A DNA stretch of 64,000 bases from Lingula anatina (GCF_001039355.2 NW_019775474.1:1-64000); one strand, 5' to 3'. Counted from the first letter of the stretch, positions 1-11,876 are shown. Translations and numbers: made by a program. Notes: a model not told the origin generated them from the letters alone.

Positions 1-38
<38 letters not shown>

Positions 39-770
39 CTTCGGGCAAACCTTTTATTAAAACGGACAGCAGTTATTTGTTAACGCCTTTTTTCCCAAAG
101 AAAACCGATTTTAATAGAAAAAAGGGTTTAAGTTGTCTGATCATGTGGCGGACAGCTGATATGCCAACCTAGGCCTCAAAGGAAAACATTTAGTGTTTTT
201 GGTGCTTTTAGTGTGGGAGAATCATTGATGTTCGACTACGGACATTGCCGACGGATTTCATTTGCCTTGTTATGTATACTTACTTGTTATTGGCACGGGC
301 TGCGTAGAGCACTTACGGGAACCAGATTTTTTGAGAACTGAAGTCGTGCACACTATTCTTTGCTTGATTATAATACCATTTGTGAGACAAATTATTGAAT
401 CTTTTCGATTTTAAAATTCAGCGTTTATCCCCGTTAGTTCCTGACCAGCTTCTTTTTGCTTTTGACACTTTCTCACGCGGGTGAAATAAAACATCTGTGA
501 AATATTTCCCCAAATATGAAAGGTCATCGGCACACGCCCGACTCATGATTTTTTAATGATACCAGGAAACAAAGGACCTAAGCATATTCACAGCACGCTG
601 CCCATAATGTAAACGATAAGGGCTGTTTATAATGAATAAAACGAGCGTACGTCGAACGGAGCTAGTGTATGGTATTGGTTAACTGTGTCTTGTTGGAACG
701 TAGAATATATGATTTGGCTTTTCTATTTGTACACCCACCATACCCCATAGAAGCTGTTATACCCATTAGG

Positions 771-776
<6 letters not shown>

Positions 777-826
<50 letters not shown>
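777..826. repeat. (CT)n microsatellite
   Basis: Roughly 25 uninterrupted CT dinucleotides. A second CT array forms the first 35 bases of the window. Confidence 0.95.
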
Positions 827-828
<2 letters not shown>

Positions 829-3399
829 ACATGTGGGATTATCGAAGTATCATTAATTTATATCAATCAACAAATTAATCAACTTACCTATATCCCACAC
901 ATGAGTTCCAAGTGTTTCTCTCCGCAAATAAAACTCCTGGATTCTTCCACGGATCGTTGATTCACTTGATTTTCCTTGCAATCGTTCAGTCCCACTCTAC
1001 TCGTGAGTACACACAACGACTGATTTCCTACTCTCATGTGTGTAAAATGAACTTTTCTTCCCGATCTACGCGCATGCGTGCGTATACTGTTACCAAGCAT
1101 CAATAAACAGAAAAGCACGCTGGGGCGAAAGTTTTGAGACATTCATGTTTAACAATTTCCTTCATAACTGAACGATATTTGTTGAATTCTTTATTCTGAT
1201 TGCTCGATCGAATGTTGATCAATGAAAACTTGCGTCATACTTAATCAGAGAACGACTTTCAGCCAAATAACTGCTTTTTCAACCAACTTTTCCAGTTGTA
1301 TAATTTTGGACCACCGGGTAACATTAGATTTCAATCAAAACATTCCTTTGCCTTTTCACTTCGTCGAGCGGTCTCAAATAGAAACCCCTTTGTTGATTTA
1401 ATCCGATGTATGGGGGATTCTATATATACTCATTTGTTAATGTTTAAATTCTGTCTGCATTTGGGGCTACACAGAAATGTTTACCTACAAGGCTAAGAGA
1501 AGTTCGGACATTGTTATAATAATAGGATAACTGCGGCGCACTTGTTGATTCAGGCTATAAACCCGTAGTTACCGCTTAATGGACACAAGTGTCCATGCAA
1601 TTATAGCCAAGTGTGCCTACTGAGGGAAAATGCCTGTGTTCTTTAATTTGCGCATTATACTGTTAGTAGAGCACATTAAGTGGGGTTCCACATTTAATAT
1701 ACCAGTTGAATAGGAGGTGATTATTGGTGATTATTACTAATACCAGAACCAGAAAATGTGAAGTGCTAATTGTTTACTTTCCTTTCTTTCTTTCTAAAAT
1801 TTATTTATTTATTTATTTATTTATTTAATCATGTGCTGAATAGCCCCAAGTTATCAAAGAGATTTATTACTGAATGTTACATCTTACCATTTTATAATCG
1901 AATTTTGTTCCCCAAATTATTTATTATTTATAGATCTTTGCATCTACATATCTATTCATCTACTTATCTTCATCCATTATTTATCTTTGTTCACTCTTTT
2001 CTTCCCACATATTTCCTTTCTCTCACATAACTTGTTAACATCAACAATTGATAGACGTGTATTATCATGTATCTTTTGAACTGGCAATCATAAGGACCTT
2101 CGGGAAATGCTGGATTGATTCAATCTGCTACGTTCCTCCCCCCTGTAATATGCATGAATATTATTTTTTTATTGATTTATATTATTTTCAACTCTCGCAT
2201 GCGTAGAGACTGAGGAAAGCACTTACTTAATGGGATGTTTGGGGGTTACAACTATTGATCATATCTGTTTGTGCCATTCAGCTGAATAAATACAAGAACA
2301 AGAGTCATTTCTCGTATCGCTTGTTATGTTGCCTTGATCGATATTGTGTTATGATACTTAGTGTATGATACCAACTACCGACTGTTCGCCATAGAAAAAT
2401 AGCACTTTGCGGAATTATATCGTAAACGAAACGCTACTTATTTAATCACAACACATTCCGTTTTTTTTTTTTTACGTCGCACGTGTGCTTGCACAAAGAC
2501 CCGGGCGCACGCGATATGTACGCACTTCCACAGGGTGCATAATGAGCTATGGATCACGCAAATGATGACAAATTCAATAAAACTTACGACTTCCCGATAC
2601 AAAATCGAATAGCTTAAGGGAAGCGCCAATATAAAATCAGTGCTGTGTTTAATAGATATCGATTTTACATTAAAGAAAAATAGGAATGCGATAGTTGTGA
2701 CAACAGCTGCAATCGAGGCTGGCTGCGCTGGCCTTTTTAAGAGGTTCGTTCTCCTTTTCACATATTGTTTAATTGGGGAGAAAGAAAATGTTTGTGAATA
2801 TGCCAGAATTAAGTTTATTTGTATTTTTTGGTTTATTTAAAAAGAATGCAAACATGTTAACCAACAGTTTACTCGTGTCGTCTACGTCATCATTGTGTCA
2901 CTGCAATGTGGTGTTTTTATGATAGGCCTAAATGCGCAACGTCTTCAAACAATATCCATCATGGAATGATTTTTATCCCCTCCATGTATCACAATGGTGG
3001 AAGCACGACTCCACCCCCCCCCCCTCCTTAACATCACAGCCCCCCCCCCCCCCCCCAACATACCACCCACCTATCCTTCCCCGGCCAAAGAAAGAAAGAC
3101 AAAAAGTACATGTATAACAAGTAAATCACCATATATAAAATGTATCACTATTCTTGTGCCCAACACACTGCACTAAAATTGTCCCCGTCTACTATTCGAT
3201 ATTTCTTATTCATTTTTCCTTGTGTCCCATCCCCTAGGGATATTTCCTTGTGTCCCACCCCTCTGGATGCAGCAGTGCATCACACAGTCAACAGTGATAT
3301 TCGGCCTGCTCACTGAAGAATGGCCATTCCTATCCATGTACATGTATTAAACAGGCTACGGAAAAACGCCCTGCCTTGAAAGTAAAAGATAACTCATAA

Positions 3400-3562
3400 G
3401 TTCTGTATTTTGGAATGGACACGACAATGGACAATTAAATGGTCTAAACTGCATGCACACAAGGTCACCGTGACCTTGAAAGATCAGCATTTTCGAATGG
3501 ACATGATAATGGGCAATTAAATGGTCAAAACTACATATAAACAAGGTCACCATGATCTCGCA
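3400..3562. repeat. 82-bp tandem duplication with ERE-like palindromes
   Basis: Two adjacent diverged copies share 'aatggacacgacaatgg' / 'aatggacatgataatggg', then 'caattaaatggtc', then 'acaaggtcacc'. Copy 1 ends in AGGTCA-CCG-TGACCT (3462-3476), a perfect inverted AGGTCA repeat with 3-base spacing. Copy 2 has AGGTCA-CCA-TGATCT (3544-3558), one base off. Whether either binds a steroid receptor is unknown; it may be only the hairpin of a repeat family. Confidence 0.7.
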
Positions 3563-4645
3563 AAACAAAGCAATCTGTAAGTTGAATCCGAGTGGTATCT
3601 TCAGATATATCTAATATGGGTGCATTATTTTATTATCAGTGTGATCACTGCATTAATTTAAATTTGTTCCGGATAAGGAAAAATAGAGATGGATAAATTA
3701 CTGGAGTCAATGTGTCGATTTCTAATTTCTTCCCTGATATATAATACTGTGGAATAATAATATATTTCTGTTCTGTTAAATTATTACACGAGAAACTTTT
3801 TAGCAAATGGAGTCACTGGGATACTCAATACGAGGAAGATAATAACATTTACAAGGCAATGTTAAACAGATTAAAATAATGTAATTAAATATTAACTGAA
3901 AACAAAGACGCAATTGCAAAAATGTGGGTGGGTGGATGGGGGTACATGTATTAAGGGCAAGTTTTCTGGGAAGACATATAAGCCCACCGAATCTTTATTG
4001 ATATTCTAGAGCCTCCAGGGGTTTTCATTTGCCAGCATATACATTGTATGCACTTCTCCAACATAAGGCTGATTTAATTTGATTTGAATATTATACACAT
4101 TTCCAATAGGTGTGTCGTTTTCCAAAAGTAAAATGCGGACTCAGTTCTTGCTGTTATGAAAAAGCAAAAGGTCACAATCTGGATCCCCAAATAGCACCCG
4201 AATAATCCAAACGTCCAATTTCCAAAAAAATTGTCCTTTGCAGCGATCGGTCTGCATTTTTCACCTGTCTCCAAACATAATATACCTGATTGATCAACCA
4301 GATTGAGATTTTAAGAGGGGTAATCTGCTCTAATTGTACTTTAAATATGTACTTGTGTCCATCGCGGCCGTCCATAAAAGAATGGCTGCATTCTTTTAAA
4401 AAACCCGCCGCAGTGTGCACGAATAATTGTCCAAACGCGTGCTCGACCATAAGAATTTCATGCACGAGACACAATGATTAAATACAGATTCGAATTTGAG
4501 AATCTTTCTCAATCTGGTACTTGATTGTGTATATGAAGTTCGTTCGACATGATTAAGAACGAAACAGGACAATCGTGCACTGTACATTTAACCTAAACGA
4601 TAAATGATCTCTTTATGGTTTTCTGTCATGGAATGGCGAGATGTC

Positions 4646-4653
4646 TATATAAA
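4646..4653 (+). promoter_or_regulatory. TATA box of the secreted-protein gene A
   Basis: TATATAAA lies about 70 bases before the ATG at 4716. Initiation about 30 bases downstream would leave a 5' leader of about 40 bases. The ATG then sits in a tiny exon followed by a consensus GTAAGT donor. Confidence 0.55.
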
Positions 4654-4715
4654 CTCGTTGTCTGCCAGGCAGCGCTGTATTCTATATATTGTATTGAATG
4701 TTGTGTTCACGCAGG

Positions 4716-4804
4716 ATGCGGACGTGCAAGTAAGTAAACGATAAAAAACGTGTTGAATAACCTATATTAATTTTTGCTTATGCACCCTTGAGTCCAGTAT
4801 CGAA

Positions 4805-4842
<38 letters not shown>

Positions 4843-6155
4843 GAGGATTAACCGAGTCTCCAACTTTTCATTTCAGCGCCTTGGCTTACTTGCTTCTTGT
4901 CTNTTGTGTTTTAATATATGAAACTGATGTAAACAAATACAGTTTTGTTTAGTAAATATCTATAAAAATGAAGTTTTCCAGACAATGTTTCGTCTGCTTC
5001 ATATTTTCATGTAACATGAATATAACAATGGATCAGGAAATAAACATACTGTTCATCTGCAAAGGCTTATCCTTGTTATACGAGGGCTTACTTCTACAAG
5101 TAATATTGTATGTGGTATCATGTGTTGAGAAAGCTGCCAATAAACACATGTGGCACGTTATAGGCCTACCTGTCGCGTAACTGTACAAATGCACATGGCT
5201 AGTCTCTGACCACAGGGTGCGCTAGTAGTCTGTATCGTGTATACTACTTCGAGGCCCCTGATATCAGAAAAATAACAGACTACCAGTCATTTGACAGTAG
5301 GAGAAACATGTCTCTCATTTGTGCTTTTATAAACTGATTCATTGTTTTTATAAAATATAAATGACAAAAATAAAGAATTTTCGTAACGTAAGTAGTCATC
5401 ACTCTATTACATCATTATCATACATGTATATATAAGTTTCCTATTATACAAAAATATATATATATAATTTAAGCTTCATATACACATAAACGGGCAATGA
5501 TCTGATATGTTAAACTTTATATGACAATTTTGCAGCTATATGGGTCTCATAATTTTAACCAGCATTTAAAACAAATCCGTAACGCAGAAACGCAGAAAAT
5601 CAACGAAAGCTCCAAAAGCAAAAGAAATTCAAACAAAAGATGAACGGTGTCATGAATAATGTTACCACCATCATCATTTTCAAACGGCTGCTTTAAAAAA
5701 GTGTCACACTCTGTTTATAATAGAAGCGGCTAATTTCTTTACGAAAAAAGAAAATTGGCCATACACAAAAGCGGGTAATAATCTGATATGTTGAGCTATA
5801 TGTTACAATTTTGTAGCTATGTAGTTTTCTTAATTTTTCCAGCAATTTAAACAAAAACACTGAAACTGTTCACGCATAAAAATAAATGCAAAAGAAATTC
5901 AAACAAAAGAATAATGTAACCACCATAATGTGGGCTGCTTTAAAAAACTGATAAGGTCTGTCCTAAATACGCTTTCAGATACCATCCCTCTTTAAAATTC
6001 ATTGCAGTATACTTTCAGTATTTCATCAGCAAGCGACGGAAAATCTTGTTTTGCAAAACACTTCGAACTAAATATGGTGTGTACATATAGGTAAGTGAAA
6101 TGAGGGGAATTTTGTGTTTTGGCTTTGTTTTTGAGTTCAGATACAGTTATGAATG

Positions 6156-6205
<50 letters not shown>

Positions 6206-8360
6206 GAGAGCACTGTGCTCACTGAGGCATGACATGAAGTTTCAGAATCAGAAAATTTGATGGACAAGGACTTAACATATATTTTAAATTTCGGAAATCC
6301 TGTTGCGTTGTAACTAAGACGTGGATACCGGTTGGGTATGCGACACTTGTTCACCAAAAAGGAGAGAGCTTTATTTGTGTGCGATTCTCGTATTTGTCAT
6401 CCTTCCTCAAGCCCATCTCCAACGGTAAACAAAAACGAAGCGCCATATAATTTATCATTTGAAACAAGTTCCGGCTTTGTTTTTCAGCATTTGGCTTTGT
6501 CTGTTTCTAATAACCGGAGTGGAACCCCAGAATGACCATAAACGCCAGATGGGTCTAGCACACAGTCAATTGCCCTTGGGAAAGAAACCCGACCAGAATC
6601 AATCTGATGAAATCGAGTTTGGTCTATATAGCCATACCTTCGTACTCGCCATGGATGGCGTCTTCAGAGGATATGAACAGAATCTGGAAAGACTTTTGGC
6701 ACATCACAGACGCGCAGGAAGATATGAGTAAGCATATATACATGTATATATGAGTGCTGTGGGAAATTTCAATCTCGTCTTCTTTGCTTATTGAGAAGAT
6801 AATCGTTCATGAAAGATAAAGATTAACTGTTAGTCAAAATAGTAGAAATAAATGACTGTCAGTTCAAAACAGTTGCTACTTTACTGTCTTCTATTGGTGT
6901 GTCATGGTAGGTTTCTTACGTGCTTTAAATTGAAATGGTTTACACAATATGGAATTTTTTTATAGCTGCACGTACTTTGCTTGCAGCAACCAGAGTATCA
7001 TATTGGAAGGAAGACGCGCTGTTCAGTTCCTGGAAACCGAATATGGCCTGGACTTGTCTTCTGTCACTGATGCAGATATTTTGGACGGGAGAGTGCCATT
7101 AGAAGGAGGGAAAATGTTGTTTCATCCTTTCACGTTTGCTTCGGATGGAAAGTACAGGATGATATTGGGTACTGGTTCATTTTGGTTCCATGTTTTTGTT
7201 TTGAATACTTAGACCGTGAATTAGTTATTCAAAGAATATCTTATCCTTAGGTTGGCGGTGGAGATCCGAACTACCTGTCAGAACTTAGATCTAACATAGT
7301 CATGGCATCTGGAATACCAGGTGAATATTGACCTTTAGAAATCTTATTTCATACAAGAGTAATATACTGAATTTTTGAAAATTATATTTCAGAATCAAAA
7401 CGAAAAACAAGCAGGCTTTACGAGAATGCTCCTCTCTCACATTCGGGCTGGGTGGTGCAGGTTTTTCAGCCCGTCACCTTGAACGGCCGAAGATATACCG
7501 GTGTTTTGGAATCGTATGCCGCCATGACTAGCGGGGAATACATAATACAGGTAACGTACACGGGAGCCCAAAATTTTGTATGCTGCAATCAACTGTTTTT
7601 ATCACCGTCCGCTTCCAAACAATTAGTACTGCTGATAAACCAGTACTTTGAAACTGCATGCTGATATATCTACCTGGAATATGTAATAAAGGGTCTAATT
7701 TTAAATGCAATCAAGCGATTCTGGTTTTACTCCGGAGAGTGGAGGTCCGCTAGCGCTTAGGCAAACTACGGAACCCCAAAATTGCATGAAATACGGAGAG
7801 TTAGGAAGCTTCCATTGTAAAAAAATTAGATTGTTTTTTTATTGGGATGTACTTGTAACATTGGATCCACAAAAAAAAAGTTGAGCAGATAATTGGGTTA
7901 TCTCCTCTTTATCAAAAGCACCATGCCATGAAGTAATTATGTTACAAAGTATCATCCATGAATGTGTTTTTACTTACATATGTGAATCAAAAAATGTAAC
8001 TGATGTTAACAGGTAGCGCTCAATACTTTAATACATAATAATAATAGTAATAATAATAATTATTATTATTCTATGAAACCATTTAAAAAGCGTACTGCTT
8101 ATATCAAAAACTAATACAAAATCTTTGGTGGTATCTGTATATTTCAGACACGTACCCCAGATCACAATGACCGTAAAATAATAATGACATATCAGGACCA
8201 AGCCCCGGTGAGAGTGGCGGGTGGACGTTACGTTGTTTTCGGTTTGGACGTCCACAGCGAGCAGTTTGGCGACGGCCAGTCCTATGGCATCTTTGAGATC
8301 AACATGGCCACCGGAGACATCAATGGACGAGAGGTGATAACGTTCCCAAAGAAAGTGTGA
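4716..8360 (+). CDS. Secreted protein A, unrecognised family (287 aa)
   Basis: Inferred exons are 4716-4729, 6488-6727, 6987-7168, 7264-7320, 7393-7550 and 8148-8360, totalling 864 nt (287 residues plus stop). The 14-nt first exon (ATG, four codons plus two bases) ends at GTAAGT and joins in phase to a hydrophobic stretch, giving the signal peptide MRTCNIWLCLFLITG. The mature chain appears to contain no cysteine. Conserved blocks shared with the inverted paralogue at 8758-11876 include Y-x-HTF-x4-DGVF-x-G-x-EQ-x-LER, NQS-x-ILEGR, GK-x-LF-x-PF, and GDG-x-SYG followed by GREV-x-TF near the C-terminus. No known domain is recognised, so no function is assigned; a secreted beta-rich fold is only a guess. 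Intron 1 carries GA arrays and a duplicated segment. The small first exon and exon 4 are the least certain; the fit of phases supports them. Confidence 0.7.
4809..4838. repeat. (GA)n microsatellite in intron 1 of gene A
   Basis: About 15 GA dinucleotides. A second GA array lies at about 6159-6203 in the same intron. Confidence 0.95.
5470..5950. repeat. Diverged direct duplication in intron 1 of gene A
   Basis: Two copies, about 285 bp apart, share 'tctgatatgtt', 'acaattttg-agctat', 'ccagca-ttaaac' and an identical 'caaaagaaattcaaacaaaa' near 5621 and 5889. It is probably an old tandem duplication of intronic DNA. Confidence 0.65.
6159..6203. repeat. (GA)n microsatellite
   Basis: About 22 GA dinucleotides. 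The minus-strand open frame crossing it is a repeat translation (Ser-Leu runs), not a gene. Confidence 0.95.
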
Positions 8361-8563
8361 AATGTTAATGCATTCCCAAAACCGAGTCGACATGTTTAAA
8401 CGCTATTGTCGACTTGGTAGGGTAATGCTTAATTTGGATTCATTTTAAAATTATGGTTGGGTTGAATTTGGTGATTTTGTATCATTTGGTTCAATGCAAA
8501 CAATGAAGCAGTACAATGCTTTGAATTTGCATTAGTACCATTTTGCTGCCTCTGTTTTGGAAA

Positions 8564-8569
8564 AATAAA
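8564..8569 (+). terminator. Poly(A) signal of gene A
   Basis: AATAAA about 200 bases after the stop codon of gene A. It lies only about 30 bases from the opposite-strand signal of gene B, so the two transcripts probably overlap at their ends. Confidence 0.5.
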
Positions 8570-8596
8570 ATTTAACGCGAAGGATATTATGTCATA

Positions 8597-8602
8597 TTTA
8601 TT
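8597..8602 (-). terminator. Poly(A) signal of gene B
   Basis: AATAAA on the minus strand about 155 bases beyond the stop of gene B. The 398 bases between the two stop codons hold nothing else that I can recognise. Confidence 0.5.
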
Positions 8603-8757
8603 CCTTTTTTCAACTTGACAACACCTGCATCCATTGTGATCAGTTATTGCTGACATTTGTTATCTTAGGAAAAATATCTTTTATAGAGAGCATAATAATA
8701 TGTATAACCTGATTATGTTTTCCATTTTGCTCTCAACAAATTTCCTCTTCTTAATGG

Positions 8758-11700
8758 TTATTTTCTTCGCGTAAAGGTAAGAACTTCTCGTCCGGCGATC
8801 TTCCCGGTTTCTGGATCAGTGTCATAAAATCCGTAGCTCAGGCCATCTCCATGTTTGTCGCTGTGAACGCGAAACTTGCCAATTAAGAAACGGCCATCTA
8901 CAACACGGAGAGGTCTCTCCGCCTCGTAGTGAATCCTAATTTTGTTTTTTGACTGACATTTCGGACCAGCCTGAAAAGAAATCATTATTAAAAAAGCCTA
9001 TTAATACAGAAAAAACAATCTGCCGTCGACAATAAATAAATAAATAATTAAATGAATATATAAATGGATGAAAAAAATTAAATTGATTGATTAATTTATA
9101 TATAAATGGAGCAACTATAAACCAATTATAGTGAAATAGAACCTTGGATGATTAGCTTTTTGGTTGTCCCGCCACTTTTCGCCTTTTTGTTTAAAAATCA
9201 AGAAGACCATTTTCATTGAATGGTGCCACCCAGCAAACACGTCACGTTGGTACCACGTGGTTAATCCGTTGCTCTGACGTTATAATGTGGTAACAACGTG
9301 CCAGCCACGTGATCCGAACGTGACGTGTTTGCTGGGTAACTGGTCCATCCTTTATCTGTGTGTGTGTGTGTGTGTGTGTGTGTACACGTGCACGCGCGTG
9401 AGAGAGAGCGAGAGAGAAAGAGAGAAAATGGACAAAAGAGCTACCAATGCCATAGTTTCCCCGATATTAATGACGTTCCCTGCAGCCGCATCCCCGCTGT
9501 ACCCGGCGCCATTGAGTTTGATGGGTTCAAGAACCTCGACCGCCCACCCAATGTCAGAGATAAGGGCGTCCTCATAATGTCTGCTGCCACAAGGACTGGT
9601 TTCTGACAAAAATAAAGTAGACCTACGTCAAGCACATAAATATCGCAACCAAGTAGGTTGAACAGAGATACAGATTAAATTAGGCCTATGGCCTATGTTG
9701 TAGGCCTATGTAGACAGGCTGAATACAAAAACATGTACATTTTCTATACCATTAATCATGTTAAATATGGTATCTGGAATAAAAAGCTCTGTTTACAACA
9801 ATTTACACCTGTGAGGTGATCATTTGAATAGGGCCAAATAGCATGTGGAATCAGAGGTGGGACACCTTTTTTCATCAATGGCGTATGTTGACTTCACCAT
9901 ATTTGGCCTTAATACATGAACCTACACGAGAAGCGCGCTGATGAATACTGATATTAGTCTGTCAGTATAATGGATTTTTTTTACTGAAATACGTATAGGC
10001 TTATTAAATTATGCACAACCAAGGGGAAAGGGATAGAAAAGGATAGGCCTCTGTCTACTGATACCAAAGAAGATAGGCCTAACTACAGGTAGGGGCTATA
10101 CCCTATATTGACCTTCAACGTTATATCAAAAGGGCGGTCACATTACCTGAGAGAATCCTATATTTAACCTCTGGGTTCAGGATAAACGGATAAAAAAGCA
10201 GCTTCCCGTCTGCAAGTTCCACTTTACCGTTGAGGAGGTCATCATCAGAGACAAGTGACATATCTATCCCATAATAGTCTGTAAAGAAACGAGTCGCTTT
10301 CCTTCCTTCTAATATGACGCTTTGGTTGCTAAAACAAAATAAAAGCATTTCACAATCAGTTATCTATTTTAACGTACATTTGCAAGTGCTGGGCAGTTAA
10401 ACTCTTGAATGCGACTTTGTCTTCTCTGACAAAAAGAGGGGTTAATTTCAAAGCATTATGACGCCATTGGACGTCTAGGGGCATAAGGCCACCCTTTGAA
10501 ACAATTCTAAATGTGTGCTATTCTATCTGGAGATAAAACGATTTTTGACCTCGGAATTTTACGGATTCACCTCTATGAATATAACTGTTGCAGATTTTTG
10601 TGTGAAGCCTAAATGATAGCCTTGGCCTAAGGTCTATGACTTTTTGCCTGAGAAACGTGAACGAATCATTAGGCCTACAGGCTTAATCTAAACGTGACTT
10701 ACACCCCATTCTCATAGATTAGATCGACCTACATTGGATCGACCTAACTCCCTGGGGGTTCACGCTAAATAGCTGTCATCCGGGCGGACACGAAAGTTAA
10801 TTACCCCTTAAAGCTTGTAGTAGGCGGGGACGGACACTTAAGAGGGATTATCTGACAGTAATCTAGTGAGACTCCCCGCGGTGATAGATCGATCTAAAAG
10901 TTGTGAGAACAGAGCCTTAGGGTGTATTCCCAGAGATTTAGATCGATCCAGAGATTAAGATTTAGATCGACCTAACTCCCTGGGGGTTCACGCTAAATTG
11001 CAGTCAGCCGAGCGCGCACCATAGTTAATTACCCCCTTACATTTCAGCAGGCGGGACAGACGCTTAAGCCGGCTTACTGTAGCTGACAGTAATCAAGTGA
11101 GACCCCCCACAGGGATAGATCGATCTAAAATCTATGGAAATGGGGTCTTAGGCCTAATTTCTAGAAATGGTTTTACATGTGGCCTTACACGGGGATTGTG
11201 CACGAGTGCCATTGTAACTGGAGATTTAATGCCCCGTTGACCTTAAAGGGATAATAACTCTTCGTTGCGACCAAAAAATGAATTTTCCTGGAGTAAACAA
11301 CAATTTTCCCATACTTACCAATGGTTAATGAATCCATTTTTACATTCAAAGTAAATCCCTGGTTTTTTTTCTAAAAAGTTTGCTTTTTTGTTAAAATGTC
11401 TTAAGAGATTTTAACAGAGTATAGCCATCAATGGAGGTCACGTGGGCTAAAGAAAAGCTCAGATAGCTATAACTGCCGTTTTTGTGGTTAAACAGAATAT
11501 ATTGTATTTCTATGGGTTATTCACAATGTTTTTATTGTGAAATATAGATCTCATACGAAGAGTTATTATCCCTTTAAAGGAATATGTATAAATTCAAATA
11601 AATTTTACGGTCGCAACTGTTGGTTTCGTAAGCTCTTACTCATTTCTTCCCGCGCACGCGTTGTGCTTTAAAAACCTCTCCAGATCCTGCTCAAATCCAA

Positions 11701-11876
11701 GAAACACTCCGTCAGCAATGAATGTGAACGTGTGGTCATATACAGTAAGGTCCAAGTCGGATCTTTCTTTTTCCTCCCTTTTGCACTGGTCAGAGTCCAG
11801 AGGGTCTAACCACTGAGACTCATGTGTTCCACGGACAACGTGTAAGATACAAAACAGTAGAAATAACTCCAAAGAT
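8758..11876 (-). CDS. Secreted protein B, inverted paralogue of A (5' exon missing)
   Basis: Inferred exons, 5' to 3', are 11640-11876, 10147-10328, a doubtful small exon near 9928-9983, 9445-9602 and 8758-8970. The 182-, 158- and 213-nt exons have exactly the lengths and phases of their counterparts in gene A. Shared blocks include Y-x-HTF-x4-DGVF, NQS-x-ILEGR, GK-LLF-YPF, and HGDG-LSYG then GREV-LTF. The exon at 11876 begins in the same phase as in A and encodes a hydrophobic LELFLLFCILHVV segment, so a short upstream exon supplying the ATG is expected; I could not locate it. The doubtful exon aligns with A around a Tyr and Leu pattern, but its best donor leaves the frame one base out, so B may be damaged or my boundary is wrong. 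Unlike A, B keeps several cysteines. Function unknown. Confidence 0.6.
9228..9337. mobile_element. Short palindromic element with CCCAGCAAACAC ends
   Basis: ACCCAGCAAACACGTCACGTT at the left end is matched by its reverse complement at the right end, within 110 bp, with further inner inverted CCACGTGG-type motifs. It lies in the last intron of gene B. It looks like a miniature inverted-repeat transposable element. The ORFs crossing the adjacent TG/GA array are not coding. Confidence 0.7.
9359..9425. repeat. (TG)n/(GA)n compound microsatellite
   Basis: About 12 TG dinucleotides followed by an imperfect GA tract. It begins about 20 bases beyond the CCCAGCAAACAC element. Confidence 0.9.
10704..10918. 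mobile_element. Miniature TIR element, copy 1
   Basis: The left end 'cattctcatagattagatcg' is inverted at the right end as 'gatctaaaagttgtgagaac'. Inside lie CTAACTCCCTGGGGG near the left and its imperfect complement near the right (GAGACTCCCCGCGG). About 215 bp, no coding capacity. Same family as copies at 10915-11147 and 61789-61996. Confidence 0.75.
10915..11147. mobile_element. Miniature TIR element, copy 2
   Basis: It follows copy 1 directly and shares the CCTTAGG junction. The core CTAACTCCCTGGGGGTTCAC and AATTACCCC...GACAGTAAT...GTGAGAC pattern is retained. The termini read 'ccttagggtgtattccca' and, inverted, 'cctaagaccccatttcca'. Both copies lie in the large first visible intron of gene B. 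Confidence 0.75.

Larger units (their letters stand above)
1..4640. other. Gene-free left flank with repeats
   Basis: I see no supportable gene here. The longest open frames lack splice context, domains or biased composition, and several simply translate simple repeats. The stretch holds CT arrays at 1-35 and about 777-826, an ATTT array near 1800-1826, poly-C tracts near 3015-3056, a short duplicated segment near 3205-3265 and an 82-bp tandem duplication at about 3400-3560. Its right end runs into the TATA box of the secreted-protein gene. Confidence 0.6.

Noticed and set aside
669-878. Plus-strand ORF ending in Ser-Leu repeats
   Set aside because: Most of it translates the CT microsatellite; no splice or domain support.
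5992-6357. 121-codon minus-strand ORF in intron 1 of gene A
   Set aside because: The middle is the GA array read as Ser-Leu, and it is antisense to an inferred intron.
6459-6487. Start of protein A at 6459
   Set aside because: The codon is TTG, and TTTTTCAG at 6480-6487 is a splice acceptor; the ATG exon at 4716 fits in phase.
9287-9635. Four overlapping ORFs on both strands
   Set aside because: They translate the TG/GA array and the palindromic element; only the minus-strand 9445-9602 piece is an exon.
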